DNA of 64,000 bases, taken from contig NZ_CP163439.1 in assembly GCF_041052385.1 (NCBI RefSeq), forward strand, positions 7,863,001-7,927,000, in the 5' to 3' direction. Every line of letters begins with the position of its first letter. Positions within the stretch are counted from its first letter, which is position 1. The notes below the pieces were generated by a model. The model ran no database searches. It saw only the letters and a program-made list of their open reading frames with translations, and was not told the DNA's origin. Both the position numbers and the translations under genes were made by a program. Shown piece after piece: positions 11,701-20,200 of this stretch. This DNA is from Streptomyces sp. R28 (lineage in GTDB: Bacteria > Actinomycetota > Actinomycetes > Streptomycetales > Streptomycetaceae).

Positions 11701-14700
11701 CCGCGCCGGGGTGTCCGCCTTCGGTATCAGCGGCACCAACGCGCACGTACTCATCGAGGAGGCCCCCCGCCCGTCCTCGGCGCCCGAACCGGTGTCTTCC
11801 GAGCCGCACCAGCCGCACGAGCCGCAGTCCCACGCGCTCCGCTCCCACGAGCCCCGCTCCCACGCGCCGCGACCCCACCCCGAACCGGACGCCATCGCCC
11901 CCCTGGTGCTCTCCGCCCGTACCGAAGAGGGACTGCGCGCGCACGCGGACCGACTGCGCGCCGCCCTCCTCGACGATCCCGGCATACACCCGGCGGACGC
12001 CGGACTCACCCTGCTCACCGCCCGGGCCCGTTTCGAGCAGCGGGCCGTGGTCGGCGGGGAGGACCGCGAGGAACTGCTGGCCGCCCTGCACGCCCTGGCC
12101 CAAGGCCGGGAGCATCCCCGCGTCGCCCGTTTCCACGCCGCTCCCGGGGACGGCACGGTGTTCGTCTTCCCCGGCCAGGGTTCCCAGTGGCCTGCCATGG
12201 CCCAAGGGCTGCTGGAGGAGTCGGCGGCCTTCCGTGAGTCCGCCGAAGCGTGCGACGCGGCCCTGGCCGAGTTCCTCGACTGGTCGGTCCTGGACGTGCT
12301 CCGGCAGGTACCGGGGGCGCCGTCGCTCAGCCGGGTCGACGTCGTCCAGCCCGTGCTCTTCACCATGATGGTGTCGCTGGCCGCCTGCTGGCGCGCCGCG
12401 GGGGTACGGCCGTCGGCGGTCATCGGTCACTCCCAGGGTGAGATCGCCGCCGCCTGCGTCGCGGGCGGGCTCAGCATCGAGGACGCCGCCAGGATCGTGG
12501 CGCTGCGCAGCCAGGCGTGGCTGACCCTGGCCGGCAAGGGCGGCATGATCGCCGTGTCGCTGCCCGCCGAACAGGTACGCGCCCGGCTGGCGCGCTTCGG
12601 CGACCGGCTGTCGGTCGCGGCCGTCAACAGCCCGGGGACCGCGGCGGTGGCGGGTGACCCGGACGCGCTGCGCGACCTGCTGGCGGAGCTGGCCGACGAC
12701 GGCGTCCACGCCCGGGCGATCCCCGGCGTGGACACGGCCGGGCACTCCGCACAGGTGGACGTACTGCGGGAGCGGCTCCTGCGGGAACTGGCCCCGGTCG
12801 CACCCCGGTCCTGCGCCATCCCGTTCTACTCCACCGTCACCGGCGGCCTGCTCGACACCGCCGAGCTGAACGCCGGCTACTGGTACCGCAACATGCGGGA
12901 GCCGGTCGAGTTCGAGCAGGCCACTCGTGCGCTGCTCGCCGACGGCCACCACGCGTTCCTGGAGTCCAACCCGCACCCCATGCTCGCCGTGTCCCTGGAG
13001 CAGACCGTCGCCGACACCGGTGTCCCGGCCGTCATCCTGCACACCCTGCGCAGGGACAAGGGCGGAACACACGGCTTCGCCCTCGCGCTCGCCGCCGCGT
13101 GCGGCCAGGGCGTCGACATCGACGCCAGGGCTCTGTACGGCCCGCGGGCCCGGCGAGTCGACCTGCCCACGTATCCCTTCCAGCGGCAGCCCTACTGGTA
13201 CCACCCGCCTGCCCGGCGCGGTGACGCTGCCTCGGTCGGACTGGCCGACGCCGGCCACGCCCTGCTCGGCGCGGGTGTCGAACTGCCCGACTCCGCGGGC
13301 TACGTCTACACGGCCCGGCTCGACGCGGACACCCGGCCCTGGCTGGCCGAACACGCCCTGCTGGGCACGGTACTGCTGCCCGCCACCGGCTTCGTCGACC
13401 TCGTCCTGTGGGCCGGTGCCCAGTCCGGCTGCGGACAGATCGACGAACTCGCCCTCCAGACACCGCTCGTGCTCCCCGACACCGACCCGGTGGAACTGCG
13501 CCTCCTGGTCGGCCCCGCCGACGAGGAAGGCCGCCGTACGGTCACCGTGCACTCCCAGGAGGCCGGCGTCCCGCCGCGGTCACCCTGGATCCTGCACGCC
13601 CAGGCCACGGTCACCCCGGCCGTCGCCGACACTGCGGGAGCCGACGGACCGGACACCCTGCCGACGGCCGGGGCGCCATGGCCGCCGGCCGGGGCGCAGG
13701 CAGTCGGCATCCCGGACCCCGCCGCCTTCTACGAAGCCTTCGCCGAGCGCGGCTACGACTACGGCACCGCCTTCAGGGGATTCAGGACCGGCTGGCGCGC
13801 CGGCGACACCGTGTACGCGGAGGTCGCACTGCCCGGACCGGCCGCCGGCGAGGCGCGCGCCCACGACATCCACCCGGCCCTGCTGGACGCCGCCCTCCAG
13901 GCCATGAGCCTGGGCACGTTCTTCCCGGACGACGACCAGGCCCGTATGCCGTTCGCACTGCGCGGCGTACGCCTGTATGCCACCGGCGCGGACCGGCTGC
14001 GCGTCGCCGTCTCACCCGCCGGCACGGAGGCCGTACGCCTGGTCTGCACCGACGGTGAGGGCGAGCCCGTACTGACGATCGACGAACTCGTCGTACGCCC
14101 GGTCCCTGCCGAACAGCTCACCGGGCGGGCCGGCGGGCGTGGCTCCGGAAGGCGTGGCGGCACGGGCGGCGGAAGCCTGTACCGCGTCCGGTGGGAGCGG
14201 CGGCCCACGGCCGGCTCCGCGGCCGGCTCCGCGCTCGGCCGACGCTGGGCCGTCGTCGGTGACGATCACAGCGGACTGGCCGGCGCGCTCATCGGCGCGG
14301 GCGTCGCCTGCGACGCCCACCCCGACCTGGCGTCGCTGTTCGAGGACCACGCCACGGGCGGCGCCACCCCGGACGTCGTGGCTGTTCCGCTCCCCCAGCA
14401 CACCGACGCCCCGGACCCGCGTGCCGTGCGTGCCACCCTGCACAAGACCCTGGAAACGGTCCAGAACTGGCTGAAGGGCGCCGAACGGCTGCCGTCCAAG
14501 CTGGTCCTCGTCACCCGCGGCGCCCTCGCCGTCACTCCCGGCGAGACGGTGCGGGACACCGCGGCCGCCGCCGCCTGGGGTCTGGTGCGTTCCGCCCAGT
14601 CCGAGGAGCCCGACCGGATGGTGCTGCTCGACCTCGGCCCGGACGACGCCACCGTCAGCGGCGACGCCCTCGCCTGCGCACTCACTTCTGGAGAGCCGCA

Positions 14701-17179
14701 ACTCGCGGTCCGCGGCGAGAACGTCCACACCCCCCGCCTCACCGCCATGGACGCGGCCACCCAGGACACCCTGGAGCTGCCCGTCGCCTCCGACGCCCCC
14801 GATGCCACCGCTGCCGCCCCGGACCGCGCCGGCTGGCGGCTCGGCACCGGCGGCGACGGCACCCTGGAGGGACTGCGCCTCGAACCGGCGCCCGACACCC
14901 TGGCGCCGCTGCTGCCCGGCCAGATACGCGTCGGCGTACGGGCCGCCGGGCTCAACTTCCGCGACACGCTCATCGCGCTCGGCATGTACCCCGGCCACGG
15001 CGTCATGGGCGCCGAAGGCGCCGGTGTGGTGACCGAGGTCGCCCCCGATGTCACCGGCTTCGCGCCCGGAGACCGGGTGCTGGGCATGTGGACCGGCGGC
15101 TTCGGCCCGTACGCCGTCGCCGACCACCGCATGGTCGCCCACATCCCGGACGGCTGGTCCTACGCCCAGGCCGCCTCCGTCCCGGCCGTCTTCCTCACCG
15201 CGCACTACGCCCTCAACCGGCTCGCCCGGGCCAAGCCCGGCCAGTCCCTGCTGATCCACGCGGCGGCCGGAGGCGTCGGCATGGCGGCCCAGCAGCTCGC
15301 CCGGCACCTCGGCCTGACGGTGTACGCGACGGCCAGCGAACCGAAGTGGGACACCCTGCGCGCGCTCGGCCTGTCCGACCGCCACCTCGCGAACTCCCGC
15401 ACCCTGGACTTCGCCGACCAGTTCCTGGAGGCGACCGAGGGCGAAGGGGTCGACATCGTCCTCAACTCCCTCGCCGGGGACTTCGTGGACGCCTCACTGC
15501 GCCTGTTGCCCCGGGGCGGTCACTTCCTGGAACTCGGCAAGGCCGACGTCCGCGATCCCCGTTCCGTCGCCGACAGCCACCCCGGCACCACCTACCGGCC
15601 GTTCGACCTCGTCGAGGCGGGTCCGGAGGTCGTCGGCGAGATGCTGACCGAACTGCTGGACCTGTTCGAGGCCGGAGTCCTGCGACCGCTGCCGCTCACC
15701 GTCCACGACGTACGACAGGCCCGGCGGGCCTTCCGCACGCTCAGCCAGGGCAAGCACACCGGCAAGCTCGTGCTCACCATGCCGCCCGCCTTCGACGCCC
15801 ACGGCACCGTGCTCGTCACCGGCGGGGCGGGAACCCTCGGCAGCGCGGTCGCCCGCCACCTGGCCGGCGCACACGGCGTACGTCACCTCCTCATCGCCGG
15901 GCGCCGAGGCGAGGAGGCCGAAGGCGTCGCCGACCTCGCACGCGAACTCGCCGAACTCGGCGCCGAGGTGACCGTACGGGCCTGTGACGCCGCTGACCGC
16001 GACCAGCTCGCCGCCCTGATCGGCGCGATCCCGGCCGCACACCCGCTGCGTGCCGTCGTGCACACCGCCGGCGTCCTCGACGACGGAACCCTGCCCTCAC
16101 TCACCCCCGAGCGGATGGACGCCGTGCTCCGGCCCAAGGTCGACGCGGTCCTGAACCTCCACGAACTGACCCGGGACCTGGACCTGACCGCCTTCGTCCT
16201 CTACTCGTCCTCCTCCGCGCTGCTCGGCAGCCCGGGACAGGGCAGCTACGCCGCTGCCAACGCCTTCGTCGACGCCTTCGCCCAGTACCGGCGCGACGAG
16301 GGACTGCCCGGCCTCTCCCTCGCCTGGGGCCTGTGGGCCCGCAACAGTCGTATGGCGGAACACCTGGACCAGGACGACATGCGCCGCCGGCTCGCCCGTG
16401 GCGGCATCCTGCCTCTGACCGACGCCGAGGGCGTGGCCCTCTTCGACGAGGCACAGCGCTGGGACGAGGCACTCCAGGTCCCGATCCGCATCAACCAGCC
16501 CGCGCTGCAGGCCCAGGGCAACGTGCCGTCCTTCCTCAGCGGTCTGGTACGGGACCGGCGCGGCCCGCACCCGGTCGCACCGTCGGCGCAACCGGACACG
16601 GTCACGGCGAGCACGACACTCGTTGACCGGATCGCCGACCTGCCGGCCGCCGAACAGCTGGAGACGGTACTGGCCGCCGTACGCACCCATGCGGCCGCGG
16701 TGCTCGGCTACGAGGAGAAGGACGACGTCGTCGTCGACCGCAACTTCCGCGAGCTGGGCTTCGACTCCCTGACCGCGGTGGAACTGCGCAACCGCCTCAC
16801 CGCCGCGACGGGGCTACGGCTCAACGCCACCCTGGTGTTCGACCACCCCAGCCCCGCCGCACTCGCCGGGCATCTGCACGCCCGTCTCACCCCGGACACC
16901 CGACCCCAGGGCGGCGACGTCTCTCTCACGACCGAACTGGACCGCCTGGAAAAGCTCTTCATCCATCTCACCGAACAGGGCGGACCCGACACCGCCCTGC
17001 CCGACGGCACGGCACGGCACGAGATCACGGACCGGCTCGCCGCCCTGTCCGGCCTGTGGGACCGGCTCAGCGGTGCGACGGGCGGCGCGGCCGTCCCCGA
17101 GGCCGACGACGAGGTGAGCGGAGCGCTCGACGCCGCCGACGACGAAGAGCTCTTCGCATTCATCGACGAGCGGTTCTGA
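5744..17179 (+). CDS. Type I PKS, modules 4 and 5 (KS-AT-KR0-ACP / KS-AT-DH-ER-KR-ACP)
   Basis: A 3811-residue two-module synthase; GTG start with TCAGGAGA a few bases upstream. An N-terminal coiled-coil docking region (1-45) precedes module 4: KS (Cys near 220), AT (GHSQG Ser near 661, YASH near 763, so methylmalonyl), a KR with no glycine-rich NADPH motif (VVGEIAAVAE near 1165) and no LDD, and an ACP with GFNSV. Module 5: KS (DTACSAS near 1752), AT with TAGH near 2332, reported for ethylmalonyl-specific ATs, DH (H-x3-G-x4-P near 2536, DAALQ near 2715), ER (GLNFRDTL to about 3350), KR (TGGAGTLG, LDD, B-type), ACP (GFDSL near 3673) and a C-terminal docking end DDEELFAFID. The inactive KR leaves a ketone and module 5 gives a fully reduced ethyl-bearing unit. 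This is the TylGIII architecture; the ccr gene downstream fits ethylmalonyl use. Confidence 0.95.
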   Translation: MSTNDSDSATGSTSTETKLRDYLRRAMAELHETQEKLREAEERAHEPIAIVGMGCRFPGGVGSAEGLWDLVESGADAVSGFPVDRGWDVAGLYDPDPDAVGKSYVREGGFLHGAGEFDAGFFGISPREAVAMDPQQRLLLETSWEALEGAGIDPHTLRGSRTGVYAGVMYHDYGSGHAPAALSDDMGGYFGTGTSGSVASGRISYVLGLEGPAVSVDTACSSSLVALHLAVQALRQGECDLALAGGVTVMATPSVFVEFSRQRGLAADGRCKAFSDAADGTAWAEGAGMLLVERLSDARRRGHRVLGVVRGSAVNQDGASNGLTAPHGPSQERVIRHALANAGLGPADVDVVEAHGTGTRLGDPIEAQALLATYGRDREQPLYVGSLKSNIGHAQAAAGVAGVIKMVMAMRHGVLPRSLHVGVPSSHVDWSSGGVEVLDRARQWPVVGRARRAGVSAFGVSGTNAHVVLEQAPDQAEAEAEVEAVVEAGPGSCAVPVVVSGASAPALEAALGRLASAVEADGELGVGEVGWSAAHRSVFEHRAVVVASTRDDLLEGLASPVISGVARRVGRTVLVFPGQGTQWAGMGAELLDSSPVFAARLGECAQALGPFVDWDLLDVVRSGVGLERVEVVQPVTWAVMVSLAEVWSRAGVVADAVVGHSQGEIAAAVVAGALSLEDGARVVALRSQVIGRVLAGAGGMASIALPAETVEERLEGWQGRLGIAAVNGPAITVVSGEAEAVAEFVAACEEQGVRARRIPVDYASHSEQVEAIEAELAEMLAPVVAREPVVPLYSTVEPGQPVSTDGGYWYRNLRKRVRFAETVELLLADGFGVFVEASAHPVLTIGIQELADEAGRDDIIAVGTLRRDEGGLRRLWTSMAEAFVSGVPVDWKAAYTTHHLTTRRIDLPTYPFQRQHYWLDPSPRDSTDNLAYRVSWKALHEDESGARLSGRWLLLKGETSAESSFAAHVADGMARALADRGAEVVTLAVDPACDRSRMSALLAEVADARDGGPLRGIVSLLPLAEGVHPGHPAPALGVAASLTLVQAVGDSVAGARLWTVTRNAVSVLPREEPSGEQAEIWGLGRVAALEFPHLWGGLIDFRAAPEERPGSGPDSRSFRRAVGVLAASGGGEDELAIRSAGAYGRRLVRATAGTPGADWRPRGTVLVVGEIAAVAEPLSRRLLDDGAERVVLAGPPASLAALPAPAKDAERDGRLSVVPCDVEDDAALRTLISDQAPTAVLAVPPAAPLSTVSETSPAAFARAVRAKTDLVTRLAAVVAADPDSDELDAFVIFSSVAGVWGGTGQCGYAAGTAHLDALAEQRRVRGLPFTSVAWTPWHGPETETEKGTETGTGSEESTVVAGMRRAGLAPLDPERAVKELSRAVGRGVSTVAVAEVDWERFAASREAVRPSKLFAELSDSRRLRAAAAGVGTEVATGPGASPADGAGGTEIARLLAGRSAEEQLRVLLRLVRGHAATVLGQSSPEAIDAGQPFKALGFNSVTAVELRNRLREATGLTLSASLVFDHPDPTALARHLREQALPHVEGEGADHGTSVQSPDTAGSVVSYGSSASVASSARDREPVAIVSMACRFPGGVSSPEELWKLLADGGDAISGFPDDRGWNLAELYDADPDAGGRTYAREGGFLHGAPDFDPAFFGISPREALAMDPQQRLMLETSWEAFERAGIDPAALRGSRAGVFVGTNGQHYLGLLQNGEESFDGYLGTGNSASVMSGRLSYVFGLEGPAMTVDTACSASLVALHLAVQALRRGECSMALAGGATVMSTPDMLVEFSRQRVLSPGSRSRAFAGAADGVVLGEGAGVLLLERLSDAERLGHPVLAVVRGSAVNQDGASNGLTAPNGPSQQRVIRAALADAGLRAEDVDVVEAHGTGTPLGDPIEAQALQATYGTARTPDTPLWLGSVKSNIGHAQAAAGVAGVMKTVLALRNGVLPRTLHVDEPSPRVDWSSGTVALLTEPVQWPQGDAPRRAGVSAFGISGTNAHVLIEEAPRPSSAPEPVSSEPHQPHEPQSHALRSHEPRSHAPRPHPEPDAIAPLVLSARTEEGLRAHADRLRAALLDDPGIHPADAGLTLLTARARFEQRAVVGGEDREELLAALHALAQGREHPRVARFHAAPGDGTVFVFPGQGSQWPAMAQGLLEESAAFRESAEACDAALAEFLDWSVLDVLRQVPGAPSLSRVDVVQPVLFTMMVSLAACWRAAGVRPSAVIGHSQGEIAAACVAGGLSIEDAARIVALRSQAWLTLAGKGGMIAVSLPAEQVRARLARFGDRLSVAAVNSPGTAAVAGDPDALRDLLAELADDGVHARAIPGVDTAGHSAQVDVLRERLLRELAPVAPRSCAIPFYSTVTGGLLDTAELNAGYWYRNMREPVEFEQATRALLADGHHAFLESNPHPMLAVSLEQTVADTGVPAVILHTLRRDKGGTHGFALALAAACGQGVDIDARALYGPRARRVDLPTYPFQRQPYWYHPPARRGDAASVGLADAGHALLGAGVELPDSAGYVYTARLDADTRPWLAEHALLGTVLLPATGFVDLVLWAGAQSGCGQIDELALQTPLVLPDTDPVELRLLVGPADEEGRRTVTVHSQEAGVPPRSPWILHAQATVTPAVADTAGADGPDTLPTAGAPWPPAGAQAVGIPDPAAFYEAFAERGYDYGTAFRGFRTGWRAGDTVYAEVALPGPAAGEARAHDIHPALLDAALQAMSLGTFFPDDDQARMPFALRGVRLYATGADRLRVAVSPAGTEAVRLVCTDGEGEPVLTIDELVVRPVPAEQLTGRAGGRGSGRRGGTGGGSLYRVRWERRPTAGSAAGSALGRRWAVVGDDHSGLAGALIGAGVACDAHPDLASLFEDHATGGATPDVVAVPLPQHTDAPDPRAVRATLHKTLETVQNWLKGAERLPSKLVLVTRGALAVTPGETVRDTAAAAAWGLVRSAQSEEPDRMVLLDLGPDDATVSGDALACALTSGEPQLAVRGENVHTPRLTAMDAATQDTLELPVASDAPDATAAAPDRAGWRLGTGGDGTLEGLRLEPAPDTLAPLLPGQIRVGVRAAGLNFRDTLIALGMYPGHGVMGAEGAGVVTEVAPDVTGFAPGDRVLGMWTGGFGPYAVADHRMVAHIPDGWSYAQAASVPAVFLTAHYALNRLARAKPGQSLLIHAAAGGVGMAAQQLARHLGLTVYATASEPKWDTLRALGLSDRHLANSRTLDFADQFLEATEGEGVDIVLNSLAGDFVDASLRLLPRGGHFLELGKADVRDPRSVADSHPGTTYRPFDLVEAGPEVVGEMLTELLDLFEAGVLRPLPLTVHDVRQARRAFRTLSQGKHTGKLVLTMPPAFDAHGTVLVTGGAGTLGSAVARHLAGAHGVRHLLIAGRRGEEAEGVADLARELAELGAEVTVRACDAADRDQLAALIGAIPAAHPLRAVVHTAGVLDDGTLPSLTPERMDAVLRPKVDAVLNLHELTRDLDLTAFVLYSSSSALLGSPGQGSYAAANAFVDAFAQYRRDEGLPGLSLAWGLWARNSRMAEHLDQDDMRRRLARGGILPLTDAEGVALFDEAQRWDEALQVPIRINQPALQAQGNVPSFLSGLVRDRRGPHPVAPSAQPDTVTASTTLVDRIADLPAAEQLETVLAAVRTHAAAVLGYEEKDDVVVDRNFRELGFDSLTAVELRNRLTAATGLRLNATLVFDHPSPAALAGHLHARLTPDTRPQGGDVSLTTELDRLEKLFIHLTEQGGPDTALPDGTARHEITDRLAALSGLWDRLSGATGGAAVPEADDEVSGALDAADDEELFAFIDERF
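5858..8512 (+). repeat. Long direct repeat, copy 1 (KS-AT of module 4)
   Basis: About 2.65 kb that is nearly identical, base for base over long runs, to 17310-19952 in the module 6 gene. It runs from the end of the docking region (GGCGGAGGAGCGGGCCCACG) to the end of the post-AT linker. Codons here often end in G or T (TTG, GAT, GGT, TCT), unlike the C-ending use before and after. A patch of about 130 bp near 6195-6340 is unrelated between the copies and returns to C-ending codons. Confidence 0.85.
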
Positions 17180-17232
17180 ACCGCGCCCCCCACCACCCAC
17201 ACCGACCATCCGAACCACGGGGTGACGAAACC

Positions 17233-20200
17233 ATGGCTGACGAGCAGGAGCTCCGCGCCTATCTGAAGCGGACCACCATCGAACTCCACCGCGCCACCAA
17301 GCGACTGAAGAAGGCGGAGGAGCGGGCCCACGAGCCGATTGCGATCGTGGGGATGGCGTGCCGTTTTCCGGGTGGGGTGGGTTCTGCGGAGGGCCTGTGG
17401 GATCTGGTGGAGTCGGGGGCGGATGCGGTGTCCGGGTTCCCGGTGGACCGGGGGTGGGATGTCGCGGGTCTGTACGACCCCGATCCGGACGCGGTGGGCA
17501 GGACCTACTGCCGCGAGGGTGGTTTCCTGCACGGGGCGGGGGAGTTCGACGCCGGCTTCTTCGGTATTTCACCGCGTGAGGCGGTCGCGATGGATCCGCA
17601 GCAGCGACTGCTGTTGGAGACGTCGTGGGAGGCGTTGGAGGGGGCAGGCATCGACCCCCGCACCCTGCGCGGCAGCCGCACCGGCGTGTACGTCGGCGCC
17701 TGGGACGGCGGCTACACCAGGGACGTTGACGTCTCCTCGGCCGAACTGGAAGGCGACCTGCTGACCGGCGGAGTCATGAGCTTCAGCTCGGGCCGGATTT
17801 CGTATGTGCTGGGGCTTGAGGGTCCTGCGGTGTCGGTGGATACGGCGTGTTCGTCGTCGTTGGTGGCGTTGCATCTGGCGGTGCAGGCGTTGCGGCAGGG
17901 CGAGTGCGACTTGGCGCTGGCCGGCGGAGTCACCGTGATGGCGACCCCCGCGGTCTTCGTGCAGTTCTCACGGCAGCGAGGCGTCTCCCCGGACGGCCGG
18001 TGCAAGGCGTTCTCGGACGCGGCGGACGGCTTCGGCCCCGCCGAGGGTGCGGGGATGTTGTTGGTGGAGCGGTTGTCGGATGCGCGGCGGCGTGGGCATC
18101 GGGTGTTGGGGGTGGTGCGGGGTTCCGCCGTAAATCAGGACGGTGCGTCCAATGGCCTGACGGCGCCGCATGGTCCGTCGCAGGAGCGGGTCATTCGGCG
18201 GGCGTTGGCGGATGCGGGGCTTGGTCCGGCTGATGTGGATGTGGTCGAGGCGCATGGGACGGGGACCCGTCTGGGGGATCCGATCGAGGCGCAGGCGTTG
18301 CTGGCCACGTATGGCCGTGATCGTGAGCAGCCGTTGTTTGTGGGGTCGTTGAAGTCGAATATCGGGCATGCGCAGGCGGCTGCGGGTGTGGCGGGTGTCA
18401 TCAAGATGGTGATGGCGATGCGGCATGGGGTGTTGCCGAGGTCGTTGCATGTGGGTGTGCCGTCGTCGCATGTGGACTGGTCTTCGGGTGGGGTGGAGGT
18501 GTTGGACCGGGCGCGTCAGTGGCCGGTGGTGGGTCGTGCGCGGCGGGCGGGGGTGTCGGCGTTCGGGGTGAGCGGGACCAACGCGCATGTGGTGCTGGAG
18601 CAGGCGCCGGATGAGGCCGAAGCCGAGGTCGAGGCTGTGGTTGAGGCGGGGCCGGGGTCGTGTGCTGTGCCGGTGGTTGTTTCCGGTGTCTCGGCGGCGG
18701 CTCTGGAGGCCGCACTTGGGCGCTTGGCTGCCTTGGTGGAACAGGACGGTGAGCTTGGTGTGGGTGAGGTGGGGTGGTCGGCGGCGCATCGGTCGGTGTT
18801 CGACCATCGTGCCGTGGTCGTGGCCTCCGACCGGCAGGTTCTGCTGGAGGGGCTTGCGTCTCCGGTCATTTCCGGGGTGGCCCGTCGGGTGGGCCGGACG
18901 GTGTTGGTGTTTCCCGGTCAGGGCACGCAGTGGGCCGGGATGGGTGCTGAACTGCTGGATTCTTCGCCGGTGTTCGCGGCGCGGTTGGGGGAGTGTGCGC
19001 AGGCGCTGGGCCCGTTCGTGGACTGGGATCTGCTTGAAGTGGTGCGTTCGGGTGTGGGGTTGGAGCGGGTGGATGTGGTGCAGCCGGTCACCTGGGCGGT
19101 GATGGTGTCGCTGGCTGAGGTGTGGTCGCGTGCGGGTGTGGTGGCGGATGCGGTCGTCGGGCATTCGCAGGGTGAGATCGCCGCGGCGGTGGTGGCGGGT
19201 GCGTTGAGCTTGGAGGACGGGGCGCGTGTGGTGGCGTTGCGTTCGCAGGTGATCGGGCGGGTGCTGGCCGGCGCGGGCGGTATGGCTTCCATCGCGCTCC
19301 CGGCCGAGACGGTTGAGGAGCGCCTGGCGGGTTGGTCGGGCCGGTTGGGCATTGCGGCGGTGAATGGTCCGGCGATCACGGTCGTCTCGGGCGAGGCAGA
19401 GGCGGTGGCCGAGTTCGTTGCCGCTTGTGAAGAGCAGGGGGTGCGGGCGCGTCGTATCCCGGTCGATTACGCCTCGCATTCCGAGCAGGTCGAGGCGATC
19501 GAGGCGGAGCTGGCCGGGCTGTTGGCACCGGTGGTTGCTCGCGAACCGGTCATCCCTCTGTATTCGACGGTCGAGCCGGGTCAGCAGGTTTCCACTGATG
19601 GCGGGTATTGGTATCGCAATCTGCGCAAGCGGGTGCGGTTCGCCGAGACCGTCGAGCTTCTCCTGGCGGATGGCTTCGGGGTGTTCGTCGAGGCCAGTGC
19701 GCATCCGGTGTTGACGATCGGGATCCAGGAGCTCGCTGATGAGGCGGGCCGTGACGACATCATCGCGGTAGGCACGCTGCGGCGGGACGAGGGCGGCCTG
19801 CGCCGGTTGTGGACGTCGATGGCGGAAGCCTTCGTGTCAGGCGTGACCGTCGACTGGAAGGCCGCCTACACCACCCACCACCTCACCACCCGCCGCATCG
19901 ACCTGCCCACCTACCCCTTCCAACGCCACCACTACTGGCTCGAACCCAGCCCCCGAAGCCTGGATCGGACCCCTCATGTCCAGCCCGCGGGCATAGAGGC
20001 GTGGCGTTATCGGGTGGTGTGGAAGGGGCTGTCGGCGGGGGACGTGCCCCGGCTGTCGGGGCGCTGGCTGCTGGTCGTGCCGGAGGGCATGCCTTCAGGT
20101 CCGGTGGATGACATCGCCGACGTACTCACCCACCACGGCGCCACCGCCGACCGGTTGGTGGCCGACCCCGTGGTGCTGGGGCGTGAGGGTCTTGCCGCGC

